DNA of 64,000 bases from Costus lasius. Taxonomy: Eukaryota; Streptophyta; Magnoliopsida; Zingiberales; Costaceae. Position numbers and translations under genes: made by a program. The stretch is taken from positions 45,048,507 to 45,112,506 of the forward strand of contig CM050449.1 of the NCBI GenBank assembly GCA_027563935.2, given 5' to 3'. Below the pieces are notes generated by a model. The model was not told the DNA's origin, ran no database searches, and saw only the letters and a list, made by a program, of their open reading frames with translations. Each line of letters starts with the position of its first letter. Position 1 is the stretch's first letter. Positions 48,090-60,120 of this stretch are shown piece by piece.

Positions 48090-50037
48090 TGTTGGTGTAT
48101 ATGCCCTAGGACCTAGTTTTGGTCAACTTATGTACTACTTGACACTGATATTTATATATCATTCTGGCATTGTCGTTATCATTGTTTGACTACACCTGCG
48201 ATTGTGTACTTACATGATAATGTCCCTGGAGACAGATTGGATCTGTGCTCGAATTATAATCCCCAGTCGATGTACCTTAGTGGATATGGGATAGCTATGG
48301 TACTTGAGAGACTGGTATGTGGGCTGGTTAGGCACGTGGTGCTAACACAGACACATGGGTATATCATTGGGGATATACTGGATAGACCCGCTATGAGGCT
48401 ATGACTTGGTGTCATGAGTTATCCTCATAAGTGACAGGAGATGCATTGATCCCTTGACTTGAGGTCATTGATCATTCTATATGGTTAGGGACTTGCTTTG
48501 ATACAACCTAACACCTTGCCGTAGCTGGGAGGACATAACGGTTGTTATTGAGCATGTCACGACCCATATGAGAAGATCAATGGACAGACATAGGATTTGC
48601 CCCTTCCCTAAGGAAGTATGATATCCATGGAGCTCCTTTATGGTTCTATGACTGAGAGTGTATGGCCATACCCAGGTGAGAACCTGTTTTAGTCATAGCC
48701 ATGTGATTGGATGAAAACAAGTGGTGACACACTTGTCCAATCAGATATCAGTATGGCAAAGAGACTGTAATGCATCTGTACCTAGTTGCAATGATGGGGA
48801 TGTCGATGTCGATATCCATTCCAACGACCTGGGTAGCAGCGATGCACTGCTAGGAGCCACTCACCGCTTGTGATGACCTTTGGTCAGCACTGCCAGCATC
48901 AGAGGAACCTACAGGGTCGCACACCTTGATACTTGAGTTCTCGTATTGATCGGGAAGCCTTATGATCGAGTTATTGGATAACTCGGATCTAATTGGGAGA
49001 TTTCATCAGCGCCAATGGGCCTGATGAGATGGAAGAATGTTATTGGAGCCAAACTTCATTTTTGGCAGGTTGACCCGTATTTGACCATGGTTGGTCACAT
49101 TTGGATTAGGGTTGCATTGCATTGGATCCAAGTGCTTAATCAACCTATGCAATGATGTTTGGGCTAGCTCATTATCCAATGAGGCCCAATAACAAGTTCT
49201 CATGAAGAGATGAGAGGCTAAAAGGGTATAATGGGGAGAAACATGAACCATTAGGCTCCTAGGGGTATAATGGGGTCATGTTGGCGCCTTTGCTTCATTA
49301 TGGAAGTAAAGGGCGCCTCCCCCTCTCTTCCTAGGATGGAATGCATGCTTCTATAGCATTGCTTGAGGCGCAAGGCAAGGCCTTGGCGCATATGGAAAGG
49401 TGTGGGAACAAAAGGTAAGGTTGAATGAGAATTATGGAAATGTCTTGGAGACTTTCCTTATCTCAAACCTCCTCATCCTAGCCCTACACTTGTCATGATC
49501 CTAGCCATTACCCTAACCGCCTCTTGCCCTATAAATATGACCCTAGTCGCCCCCTCTTGTGAGTAATTAATCCTTGAAGGCATGAACACAAGGAGAGGGG
49601 CGAGTGCTTGGAGCAAGGGCGCATCTTCCATTACCGCAACCCTCTTCCTCCTTTCCTCTTGGCGCAAGGAGATCTAGGGCTTGGCGGCTTGGGCGGTTTT
49701 CCCTCTTCAGTTGGCGCATCTTTTCTCTGAGTGGCGCAAGAGAAGTAAAACATCTCCCTAAGGCTTGGATCTTCTTCCCGAGGCTAGCACCGGGCGTGGA
49801 AGAAGAGAACTCAAGAGATCCGTGTGTGCGAGACTGCAGAGGGCGCACACTTGGACGCCTACATCGGCATCGCTCCATATTGCTCTTAAGGTATTTCCTA
49901 ACTCATCGTGTCGACTCCCTTGCTTGCGATCTTCACTGGGTTTTTGGGACTGGCCTGTTTCGGGGACATTCTTCCGCTGCAAAAAAGGTATGTCCATAAC
50001 TCTGAAAATTGTAAAATGTCCCCGGGGTTTCCCAACA
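48090..50037 (+). repeat. A2 3' LTR
   Basis: 1948 bp, TGTTGGTGTATATG...TTTCCCAACA, uninterrupted. TATAAATA at 49530-49537. It serves as the reference that proves the D1 insertion in the 5' LTR. Confidence 0.94.
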
Positions 50038-50042
50038 CAGAT

Positions 50043-50727
50043 GCATTACAGTCTCTTTGCTGGACTGATATCCGATTGGACAAGTGTGTCACCACTTGTT
50101 TTCATCCAATCACATGGCTATGACTAAAACAGGTTCTCACCTGGGTATGGCCATACACTCTCAGTCATAGAACCATAGAGGAGCTCCATGGATATCATGC
50201 TTCCCTAAGGAAGGGGCAAATCCTATGTCTGTCCATTGACCTTCTCATATGGGTCGTGACATGCTCAATGACAACCGTTATGACCTCCCAACTACGGCGA
50301 GGTGTTAGGTTGCATCAAAGCAAGTCCCTAACCATATAGAATGGTCAATGACCTCAAGTCAAGGGATCAATGCATCTCCTGTCACTTGTGAGGATAACTC
50401 ATGACACCAAGTCATAGCCTCACAGTGGGTCTATCCAGTATATCCTTCAATGATATACCCATGTGTCTGCGTTAGCACCACGTGCCTAACCAGCCCACAT
50501 ACCAGTCTCACAAGTACCATAGCTGTCCCATATCCACTTAGGTACATCGACTGGGGATTATAATTCGAGCACAAATCCAATCTGTCTCCAGGGACATTAT
50601 CATGTAAGTACACAATCGCAGGTGTAGACAAACAATGATAACGACAATGCCAGAAAGATATATGAATATCAAAGTCAAGTAGTACAAAGATGGACCAAAA
50701 CTAGGTCCTAGGGCATATACACCAACA
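50043..50727 (-). repeat. A1 5' LTR, second segment
   Basis: 685 bp that complete the A1 5' LTR after the CAGAT duplication, ending ATATACACCAACA, then TSD GGTAT. Confidence 0.92.
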
Positions 50728-50732
50728 GGTAT

Positions 50733-51939
50733 TTGGCCACGAGAAGGAAAAGGTGATACGAGTCCACTATGTTTGGATGCGGAGAACCTTCTTGAGGTTA
50801 TGAAGACCGAGAACGTGACACCACATAAAAGAAGTTGTTGGCAAAATAGGCACGTTGGCCGGAATTCTAGGGTGAATTTTAGTTCCATGGGGAACATAAA
50901 TCGGGTAAAGGCAACGTGTTTCCTTACAAACTCAGAAGACTAAATGCCCTTATGTGTTGTACCCTTTCCAATGTGAAAAGGGAATCTGCTAAGCAGAATA
51001 AAGACAACCTCAGTTTTTGATAGAGAGAATCAAAAGCTAAGTTCAGCAGATTATATCGGACATGATCTGACACTACTATTTGGGTCCAGATGACATTGTC
51101 ATGGCCAAAGGCGATAGGCCACTAGTCCCATCGACGGGCAGACTGCGCCGGAAGCTACTAAGGGAGCTCCATGATAGAATTTGGGCAAGGCATCCAGGAC
51201 AAAGGGGGAAAATTATCCTGTCAGCACCATTGTGCTATTAGCCCAATACGTGCACAAACATGGGGTTGTAGGTCCGCATTAACCAAAATTGCTAGGAAGG
51301 TAAGATCGATTAGAGGCTAGAGGCAGGGTTGTTACAACTACTGCCTATTCCTGAGACGTCCTGGACAGGGGTGTCTAAGGATTTTATTGGTGGGCACCTA
51401 TAGTTGAGGGGAAATGCTCAGTGCCGGTAGTCCTGTAATGAGTTTCCATGGGTGAATTCTTTATCCCAGCACTTGAGCAGTGTATAGCAAGGGTTGCTAT
51501 AGAACTATTCTTCCAGGAAATGGTGAAACATTTTGGCATCCAAGTGGATATCGAGAGCAATATGGATGCCCATTTTAGCTGGACACTTTTGAATCATGTT
51601 GTTCAATAAATATTTGACCAAAGTAAGTTTCTTGATATCCAATCATGCTCAGAAGGATGGGCAAATTGAGCGGGTGAATGCTCTTGTGGAATAATTCCCC
51701 CGTCACTTTGTGATCGCCAGTCAAGATGACTGAGTGAAGTGGATCGATGTGGCATGGAATGCCTATACCTTGCAATGGTTGTCATTGACAAGTCCCACCT
51801 CATTTGAGCTTCGAGTTAGTGTTAGGGAGTCAGCGCCCCCCCCCCCCGGTTGGTGTGGTACAAAAGGATTCCTACGGAAAGTGCCCTATGACTCAACGGA
51901 ATGCTCGGGAATGAATCTATTCACTCAGAGAGGCTAAAG
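50733..51939 (+). pseudogene. G1 RNase H end and integrase, remnant
   Basis: Continues from 5289. Across stops one can read 'YLATREGKG' (RNase H), then the integrase zinc-finger region 'LLRELHDRIWARHPGQRG' near 51150-51205, 'LPIPETSWTGVSKDFIGG' near 51340-51395, the catalytic-core stretch 'FFQEMVKHFGIQVDI' near 51510-51555 and 'HAQKDGQIERVNALVE' near 51645-51690. These follow Ty3/gypsy integrase in order. A 12-base C run lies at 51836-51847. G2 cuts it off at 51940. Confidence 0.85.
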
Positions 51940-52899
51940 TGATGGAGGCCCATGACGAAGATCCACTCAAGCCCGAAAGAGGCCCGCTAGATATGGCCCT
52001 TCTTCCTAGAGCCCATCACCCTTTTGTGCATTTGTATTACATTTTGTACTAAGGGAGACCAACCCTTCTTAGTATACAAAGGGACTAGCTTGCAGCCAGA
52101 GTCACATCAAAGAAGGAAACAAGAGGAAGCAAGTAGCTTGCGCGAAGGAAGCAACAACCGCCTGCATGAAGAAAGACCTCCAGCTATTTTGTCCATTGCA
52201 ACGGCTACTTTGTCCCTTATCTATAAGGTGTAAACCACTTTGTAGTTGCTTTTTGGCAGATTTTGATTAATGAAAACCTCTCATCCCCTTCATCTCTGGT
52301 GCTTGCGTCGCCACTCTCCCTGGTTCGGTCTTCAGGTGCGTGGCGCTGGGTTCCTGCCCACGTCAACTACTTGAATCCTCGTCTCATGTGAAACCCTCCT
52401 CGTCCCCACCTTGTCTGCCCACGCCGTCGCCCTTTCCCCAACTGCTCAGCGTCACCTCCCAGCTCGCTACCACTTCTAGGAGACGATGGTACGGAGCAGA
52501 GCTTGGGCGAGATCGGATGGGTCGCCGCCGCTCATCCCCTCTGTTCTGATCCCTGAACTGCGGGTAGAGCTCATGGCCCGACGCCCTTGCAGCTTCTGTA
52601 TGCGCCCCCGCCAGTGATCCTCTCTAGGGGCAAGAGATGCCGCCGGCCTACCGAGTTGCTTCTCTCAGTGAAGACTCGCCGGCGCCTACCGATTAACCCA
52701 GATGCGCATCGTCCTACTTCTGAACGCCTGCCCGTCTAGCAGCCCAACGATGTCGGAAGAAGTTCTTCCGCCCTTCGGATCCATCAAGGAGGAGATCCGT
52801 CTGAACGTTCTGCTTTCAAACTAGGTTGTTTGAAACAACATTTGCATTTTCATAATTGACTAGGTGCATTGTTTTCAAATTTATAAACTTTCAAAAATT
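51940..52899 (+). repeat. G2 5' LTR and leader, boundary uncertain
   Basis: Starts TGATGGAGGCCC. A segment at about 52290-52312 (GGTGCTTGCGTCGCC) resembles GGTGCTTGTGTCACC in the LTR of C. It contains a C/T-rich stretch (52300-52560). I could not find the LTR 3' end or a primer-binding site before gag at 52900, so the border of LTR and leader is open. Confidence 0.55.
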
Positions 52900-54295
52900 A
52901 TGCATACCCGGTCTAAAGCCCCACAAGAGCCTAATTCACCTATGGAATTAGCTACTTTAAGGGAAATGGTGACCAAGATGTGCGAAGGCATGGATGACTT
53001 GAGGGCTAAAATGAAGGAAATTAGTCAAAGGGTTCTAAGTATTGAAAGCCATGTTGAAGAAAGACCCCTTAGTCGTCCTTCTAGCGAGCCAATCCTTAAA
53101 GATTTCCTGGAGTGTTCACATAGAAATCAGCCTCTTTGGAGAGGTTTCCATTAGACTCGAGAATGGGAAGGCCACCATGGCCAACCCAATTTCCCAACTA
53201 GGCATAGGGATGATGATGTGCAGAGGTCCATCAAACTCACCCCTCCAACTTTTAGTGGGTCCCTTGACCCTAGGGATTTTCTTGACTGGCTATCTAGACT
53301 CAAGCATTATTTCGATTGGAGCATGATGCCCGAACATAGCAAGGTTAGATTCACTCGATGCCTCCTTGAAGGATCAGCTAGATTGTATTGGAGTAGTATT
53401 GAGAAAAATTTAGATAGAGACAATCGGCCCGCCCATAGATAGATGGGATGAAATGCTCCAAAGATTGAAAGAGAAATATTTTCCTTCCTAATTTAAGGAC
53501 AAACTTCTAGATCAAGTCTATAGCTTCACCCAAGGAAGTTTGACCGTGGATTACTACATCACTAAATTTGATGAAGTCCTTCTTAGGAGTGGAATTCGTG
53601 AAACACCTAGGTGTACCCTAAGTAGATATAACAATGGGCTAAGGTCTGAAATTAAGAGGAACTTGACCTACTACCAGATAGACACCATGGAGCAATGCTA
53701 CCAAAGAGCTCTTGATGTAGAGCAAAACCTTAGGGCAGCCTATAGGAAAGAAGCTAGTTTTTCTAGATCCATCCCCGGGACCCCCATTCCTAGCCCTGCC
53801 CAAGCTACGCCCAAGCCAAATCCAACTCCCCTCAAAGAACCCTCTAGGGTAACTTGCCATGCTTGTAGACAACCTGGCCATTTCGTGAAGGATTGTCCTA
53901 AGAGAGTTCTATATTTGGAAGAAGGAACACAAGAGGAGGAAACTTATGAGGAACACCATGAGGAAACACATAACCCCGATGCCAGTTGTCACGTATGGGG
54001 AGATGAGGACTATGATAGTGATCAAGCTCAAGGTACCTTAGGAGTAGTTAGGTGCACTCTCATTAAGCCTTCTAGTGACGATTGGCGTAGGACTAGTATC
54101 TTCCATACCTACACAAAATGCAACGGTCAGGTTTGCAAGGTAGTGATAGATGGAGGTAGTAGCCTTAATTCTATATCTCACATAGCTGTGGCCAAGTTCA
54201 ATCTTAAGTTGGAACCTCATCCCACCCCATATAGTATTTCTTGGGTTAATCAATCTAGTGTACCTGTAGCTCATAGATGCCAAGTGCCTTTATAG
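52900..54295 (+). pseudogene. G2 gag and protease, disrupted
   Basis: ATG at 52900 (MHTRSKAPQEP) is the likely gag start. The coiled-coil-like segment LREMVTKMCEGMDDLRAKM comes first, then after a TAG at 53152-53154 the capsid block KLTPPTFSGSLDPRDFLDWL. A one-base shift occurs near 53430 and a TAA near 53490. From 53540 the frame is open: VDYYITKFDEVLLR, then the knuckle CHACRQPGHFVKDC near 53855-53896 and the aspartic protease VVIDGGSSLNSIS near 54142-54180. It ends at TAG 54293-54295 and continues in frame. D-G-G rather than D-S/T-G is found in some plant gypsy proteases, as I recall. Confidence 0.87.
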
Positions 54296-55599
54296 TTTGC
54301 CATCTACCAAGGGAAGGTATGGTGTGATGTCATCACAATGGACGTCGCCCAAGTCCTCCTTGGCCGACCATGGCTTTATGACATGGATGTTATCCACTAT
54401 GGTCGCACTAACACTAATGTCTTTAGCCATAATGGGCAGAAGGTCAAACTCAAACCCTCCATGCCTAAAGAGCTTAGAGCCTCCACTAGCAAGGGAAAGA
54501 TAGAAGAGTCTAAGTCCCCTAAACCAACCATTCAACTGATTAGACCCCAAGCCTTCACCAAGGAATGCCAGGAGACTCAACAAATGTACACCCTGATTGT
54601 CAAGGAAGCCAATTCTAAATCTGAAACTCATGTCCCCCCTGAGGTGGAATCCCTCCTATTAGACTATAGTGCGCATACGCCTGAGGACCTACCCATAGGC
54701 CTTCCACCTTTAAGGGACATCCAACATGCTATAGATCTCATTCCTGGTTCAACCTTACCAAACCTACCACACTATAGGATGAACCCCATTGAACATGAAG
54801 AACTTAAAAGGCAGGTAGATGACCTCCTAGATAAGGGATTCATTAGGGAAAGCCTTAGCCCATGTGTCGTTCCTGCACTTCTAACCCCTAAAAAGGATGG
54901 AAGCTGGCGGATGTGCATTGACTGTAGGGCCATTAATAAGATCACTGTTAAATATAGGTTCCCTATCCCTAGAGTTGATGATATGCTAGGCATGTTGGTT
55001 GGATCTAAGTGGTTTAGTAAGCTAGATTTAAGGAGTGGGTATCACCAAGTGAGAATCCCGGAAGGAGATGAATGGAAGACTGCTTTCAAGACCAAGGACG
55101 GTCTGTATGAGTGGATAGTAATGCCTTTTGGCTTGACTAGTGCCCCCTCAACTTTCATGAGACTCATTACCCAGGTCTTAAAACCCTACATAGGTAGGTT
55201 CTTAGTAGTCTATTTTGATGACGTCTTGATTTATAGCAAGACTAAGGAAGATCATTTAGAACATCGTAGGAAAACCTTAGATCTTCTTAAGGATGAGAAA
55301 TTGTATGTCAATATGAAGAAGTGCTCTTTCCTCTCTCATAGTGTGGTCTTCCTAGGATTCCTAGTTTATGAGCAGGGCCTTCAAGCTGATCCGGCCAAAA
55401 TCCAAGCCATTATAAATTGGCCGGAGCCCAAGACTGCTAGTGAAGTTAGGAGCTTTCATGGTCTAGCAACCTTTTACCGAAGGTTCATTAGAAATTTTAG
55501 TTCTCTAGCTGCTCCCATCACTAGCTGCACAAAGAAAGGTGATTTTGTTTGGACTAAGTCTGCTAGTAAAGCCTTCATAGAGCTTAAGGCTAGGATGAC
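54296..55599 (+). CDS. G2 reverse transcriptase (partial, 3' end in C)
   Basis: In frame with the protease part. Protease end '[19 protein letters not shown]' is followed by a Lys/Ser-rich linker and gypsy [71 protein letters not shown], catalytic YFDD at 55211-55222, [19 protein letters not shown] and [16 protein letters not shown]. No stop within it. At 55599 it meets element C, whose first codons give a short false tail ending at 55657. RNase H resumes at 63582. Confidence 0.9.
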
Positions 55600-55786
55600 T
55601 GATGGGGGCAGAGACCACAGGCCACGAAGATACAAGTGGAGCCTAATGTTACCGTAGGCGAAGGCTCGGAGTTTCACGTATAAGCTAGCAAGCCCAATCA
55701 ACAAAGCTAGCTCAATAATAAGGAAAGCTCTATTTCTACTACTCCATAAATTTCAGAAATCAAGCCAATCGAGCTATATTCCTACG
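55600..55786 (+). repeat. C 5' LTR, first segment
   Basis: 187 bp matching the start of the 3' LTR at 61640, ending at the D4 target CTACG (55782-55786). Confidence 0.9.
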
Positions 55787-57483
55787 TGAAGAAACCCCTT
55801 AAAATGGGGGGCAAAAACCCTAAGCATGGCGCTAATGAAAAAGATGCTAGCGGAAGCAAGGGTTTAAGATCATTTGCATGCCATATGTTCAACTATAACC
55901 GATTGAATAGATTGAGATGGAAATTCATACCAACGCCATATGCTTGGAAGTCGGCTTGGATGAAGAGAACAAACTAGATCTCCTCCACAAGTTCACACAC
56001 AAGATGAAGATGCTTACTCCTTGCGGTCCCTTGTGCTAGCAAGACACCCAAGCTTTTCTTTTGTCGAATTGGAAGGGATGATGAGATGATTCCCTTTCTT
56101 GGCCGAGAGCTTCTCTTGCTTCTCTCCCACCTTCGTCAACCACCCAACGAAAGGATGATCGCGTTCAAGTGAAGAAGCCAACGCTTATGCGTTTTGGCGT
56201 TGAAGCATAACCGGCTTTGATTACTTTCCATAAGTGGAAGAGAATCAAGCCAAGCGTTCAAGCCACTTCATGAACGCATTTTGGCATTGAACCAAGCGTT
56301 CACATTTGTGAACCGGTTCAATCCAAATCGTTCAATCGAATTTGGTTCATCAAACCAAACCGAAATAGCTCAAGCCACTTGGTCTAGACCAAATCGAACC
56401 CCAAGGCTCATGATCTAACCATTCATCTCCTGATGCCCCTGATCTCTCCGATCTAGCATCATCTCTCTCGATCGAAGCTTACCGATCTCAAGTCCTAATC
56501 AATCAAACATGATCAGACCAGATCTCACTTACAATCAGAGATTAAATCCCTATAATCTGAACTCAAAGAATCCAGTCCATACGATCTGACTCAAGTAAGC
56601 CATATCACCAAATTGTGCGACCCTGAGGGTTTCCTCTAAATGTCGGTAACGATAACTTACGTTATCACGATCAATGAGGGGTATCTAGCAACACATCACT
56701 GTCTCCCAATATAAAGGAAAGAGTCTTCCAAGACTACTCCCAAACCATAGCACAAGTGTGAATCAAACTCACAAGGCATACATAATTCCTTTGCCACTGG
56801 ATGTTCTTATTGGACAAGCATGTCAAGCCTGTAACTCCAATACGATGAGCATGATTAGATCAGATGCACATAGTCATCTGGGTATGGCCATACACTATCT
56901 CAATCATCTCATAAGGGGGCCCTTTAGAACATCACACTCCTTAAACAAGGAGACGGCAATCCTATGTCTATCACTAGTGCCCTAACCTGATTCAAGCTCA
57001 CCATCCAAGATAGTCTATAATCATTATGTTTCAAATGATATTGAACTACCTCAAGACAATGACAATCATCATTTAGAAACACAAGTGATCTCAAGTCAGA
57101 GGACATGTGCCACTTGCTGCTTACAAGGATCATTCACATTGTGACAAGCAATGGAATATCCCAGTAGGGTCTGTCCAGTACATCCAATGTACCCATGAGT
57201 CTACATCTTATTCCATGCTCGAAGCATCCTATAAGATTAGCACTTATATTAGTCTCAATCATATCAAGGCTGTCTCATGTTCACCAAGATATCTCGACTA
57301 AGGACATATAGCCTGTCAGCCTAGCTGAACAGCTTTGAGACATTATTCAGAAGTACACTTATTACAGCAGACAAGGTAACAACCTGAATAACAACCATGC
57401 CTTTTATAAACATAAGAGTTTATTACATGATACTTATACAATCCCAAGGCCTCAAACATTAGCCTTAAGGGCATACTCCAACA
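55787..57483 (-). mobile_element. D4: solo LTR of family D
   Basis: 1697 bp. Plus-strand ends TGAAGAAACCCC and CATACTCCAACA, TSD ctacg (55782-55786, 57484-57488). It aligns with the D LTRs, for example the CGATAACTTACGTTATCACG segment, but is more diverged. No PBS, PPT or coding flanks it, so the internal part has been lost by LTR-LTR recombination. Confidence 0.93.
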
Positions 57484-57488
57484 CTACG

Positions 57489-59118
57489 CGCCTCAAATTA
57501 GCGAATCATGGACCTCATCCAACGTCCATCCTCATGCCAATAGGGATGAAATCTTGCAACGCTAACTTGCAGCCAAGAAAGGAATCACCAACGTCTCTTG
57601 CACTCACCCTCGCTCAATAATAGCTCAACACAAGGAAAGCTGCAACGTCTTTGTGCTGCCGAAGAAGGAAAGAACAACATTCAGCTCCAACGTTCCTCCA
57701 GTTTCTCCCTATATGTATCACGCTGATCCTTGTAATCGACAAGTTTTGTTGAATGAAAGAAATAGTTTTCTTCCAATGGAATCGGATGTTTCCCATCCTC
57801 TTCCCCTCTGAGGTGCTTGTGTCACCTAGTTTTCCCCTCTTCTCCTTCTTCCCCGAACTCTCCTGCTCCGCTGCAATCACCCGCACATTTCAGCCAACTT
57901 CCAAAATTTCTGAAACTTTGTGAGCACACCGCCGACGATCCGCTGGTCTGATCCTCACGAAACTTCGGGCGTCACTTCTCCTCCCCAAGACTAAGCTCCA
58001 GCCGCCAGCATCCATCCATCCGCCGGTCCGATCACCGGATTTGAAATGCCGAGCAGATCCCCTGTTAATGCCCTGTTTCCGCCCTAGTTCCGCCTTTCTT
58101 CATCGTTCTCCTCCTCGCAACCGCCAATCTACCCCAAACTCCGGCCATGTCTTCCCCTCCACCACAATAACCTCCAGTTGTAGCAGGTTCTAATTTGGTG
58201 CATCACCGGACGTCCGACGACCGCCCCTGCTTCATGCGCGGACCTCCCCTGTTCCATCTGAATAGTTGCTGCTTCACCTCCGCCAGAATTTCGACGCCAT
58301 CCGCACCTCCTCCGCCACCTCCTATCAGTGGTCCTACGTCTTAAGCAACCATTCATCTTGACTCCAACACCGCCGACGAACGATCCATGCCCCAGCGCTG
58401 TTGATCAGCGCCGGATTCCCTCCCTCTGTTTCTCCGACTTCTTACTTCAAGCTTCCTGTTGTTCTTAATACTAACTTGATTATGCTTATTTCTATAGGAT
58501 TTTAACATGCTCGGACAAGCCTCCAGCTTTGATCCTTGGATCCAATAGCAAGACTTGATCCTCCTCTATCATTCGGATCAGTTGGCACGAATTAAGTTTG
58601 AACAGATCAATCGACACCAACTTTTGCTAATTGATTAAATTCCTGCACTTGTTTCAAAACTAATCTGATTAGCTCTCTTCTTGCAGGTTCTTTAAGCAAT
58701 CGGTGTAACCAAGGTCTTCAATTTAGGTCAGATAATGACGCACGCATCTTGCTCTTTCATGAGGACTAGTTGATGCATACCCAGATCCGACAGTTCAACC
58801 TAAAAAGCTTTGCTAAATCTGCAATCTGAAACAATTCTTTGCACTCTTAACTTACCAATCTGACTAGCTATATTGTTGCATTTACTATACATGTCTGATA
58901 TCCCCTCACCATCTATTTTTTTATTGGATTAAAAAGAACTAGTTTAGTACTAGCTCTTGGTTTAATTGGATCAAATTTTGGATCTATAGATTTTGCTGCA
59001 AGGCATAGTTACTTTTCTTAAATGATATATTTTTGCAATACTACGTTTCTAGCTGTTTTCTGAATTTTGACCTTTGTTTTGAAAATAAAAAAATAATAAT
59101 AATCGGACTTTTAGTTAG
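57489..59118 (+). repeat. C 5' LTR, second segment
   Basis: Matches the 3' LTR from about 61828 to 63548. It lacks about 88 bp present at 61893-61976 of the 3' LTR and also the last roughly 30 bp (ATCATATTTCG...CATCA), so the PBS now follows AGTTAG directly. C-rich and CpG-rich in the middle. Confidence 0.85.
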
Positions 59119-59120
59119 TT

Positions 59121-59132
59121 TGGTATCAGAGG
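59121..59132 (+). promoter_or_regulatory. C primer-binding site (tRNA-iMet)
   Basis: TGGTATCAGAGG right after the 5' LTR. Confidence 0.82.
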
Positions 59133-60120
59133 AAAGGTTGTTAGCAACTCTTGTTTGCCCACACGATCCTTGCTTTGTTCTCTACATAAAAAAAAAATTT
59201 GTTAGTTTGTTTTCATGTTTTGTTGTTTTCATTGCTTTTTCATGTTAGTTAAGTATTTGCTATTTACTTGCACTTGAAAAAAAAATATATATATATAATA
59301 AAAAAAAAATTACATGCTCTCATGTTTAGTTGTTCTTGTTATTTAGTTTGCATTATTTGCTAGAAAAAAAAATTGCTTGCATTGAACCATTTGCCAAAGA
59401 AAACTGCATTTGAATTTTTGCAAAGCTTTTCAAATTCTGCATGTGTTATCTTGATACTGCACTCTCGATTTTATTAATTCTGCAGCATCTGGACCATTAA
59501 ATTTCTGAAGATTTCTGATTTGTTTTCAACCTCTCGCTGCACAATATCTTTATCAAACTGCAGACAGTTGAAACCATCTACAACTGAATTCTCTATACGC
59601 TGAATTCTGCACTTGATTACATCATTTTTAAATCTGGTTTTTCAGCTTTCTAAATCTGAAATTTGCAGCCTGTAGCATTTGAACTCAGTCTATTTGAACT
59701 TTCAGCCCTGCACATGCTACACTTTGTCGCAATCAAATTGGATTTACTGCTGAGTTTCTGGTTATAATTCTGCATAGCCATATGATCCTGAAATTTCTCT
59801 AAGTTGTATTTGGACATTGCTGAAACTAAAACTGAAATCTGCACTATTTTCAGCTTTGCAAATTCTACTTTCTGCTAACTGAAATCTCAATTTTCTAACT
59901 GAGTTATTTTCAGTTTGAAACATCTATAAGTGCAGCCTTGGATGTATTGATTTGATGCTGAAATTCTGCATTTGAAATCTGAATTGTCTTTGAGCCTTCT
60001 TCATACTGTAGTCATCAACTTGTTGCAATTGACTTTGATTTAGTGCTGAATTTTTGCTTGTAATCCTGCACTACACTTCTACAATAGTCATTTCTAGCAT
60101 TAATTTTCTTATTTATCATC
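59133..60120 (+). other. C 5' leader with recurrent AATTCTGCA motif
   Basis: T-rich, no long frame in sense. The 9-mer AATTCTGCA occurs five times exactly (59433, 59476, 59603, 59766, 59962) with looser CTGAAATCTGCA variants between them. An A/(AT)n tract is at 59277-59308. Confidence 0.7.

Larger units (their letters stand above)
13850..50037 (+). mobile_element. A2: Ty1/copia element carrying three nested D elements
   Basis: 5' LTR 13850-14049 plus 23008-24755, internal 24756-30133, 38729-38876 and 48042-48089, 3' LTR 48090-50037. Both LTRs add up to 1948 bp. TSD cagat. After removing D1, D2 and D3 the element is about 9.2 kb. It has PBS, leader, one gag-pol frame and PPT in the standard order. 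The gag-pol frame is broken by one nonsense codon plus the D2 insertion. A2 is the same family as A1 but much better preserved. Confidence 0.94.
5290..50727 (-). mobile_element. A1: Ty1/copia element, decayed, interrupted by A2
   Basis: Reads right to left. 3' LTR 5290-7260, internal 7261-12553, 5' LTR 12554-13849 plus 50043-50727. A2 occupies 13850-50037, with TSD cagat at 13845-13849 and 50038-50042. A1's own TSD is ggtat (5285-5289, 50728-50732). Domain order protease, integrase, RT, RNase H marks it as Ty1/copia. Its coding region is broken by many stops, shifts and a gag deletion, so it is clearly older than A2, which belongs to the same family. Confidence 0.93.
1121..51939 (+). mobile_element. 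G1: old, disrupted Ty3/gypsy retrotransposon (outer host element)
   Basis: Only 1121-5289 and 50728-51939 belong to G1; everything between is the nested A1 insertion (TSD ggtat at 5285-5289 and 50728-50732). In order it shows a GC-rich 5' LTR, an iMet primer-binding site, a repeat array, RT, RNase H and integrase remnants with many stops and frameshifts. The order RT, RNase H, integrase is that of Ty3/gypsy. A TRIM interrupts RT. The 3' part is cut by G2 at 51940, so its 3' LTR and any chromodomain are not visible. Left boundary is approximate. Confidence 0.85.

Noticed and set aside
13850..50037. Tandem duplication as the reason for the repeated blocks
   Set aside because: Each block is bounded by TG...CA ends and a different 5-bp duplication, which shows separate insertions.
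49604..50127. Cys/Arg-rich open frames with possible secreted-peptide look
   Set aside because: These are A-family LTR sequence present in each LTR and on both strands; no evidence for translation.
51595..51939. Possible chromodomain after the G1 integrase
   Set aside because: The element is cut by G2 before the place where a chromodomain would be, and nothing like it is readable.
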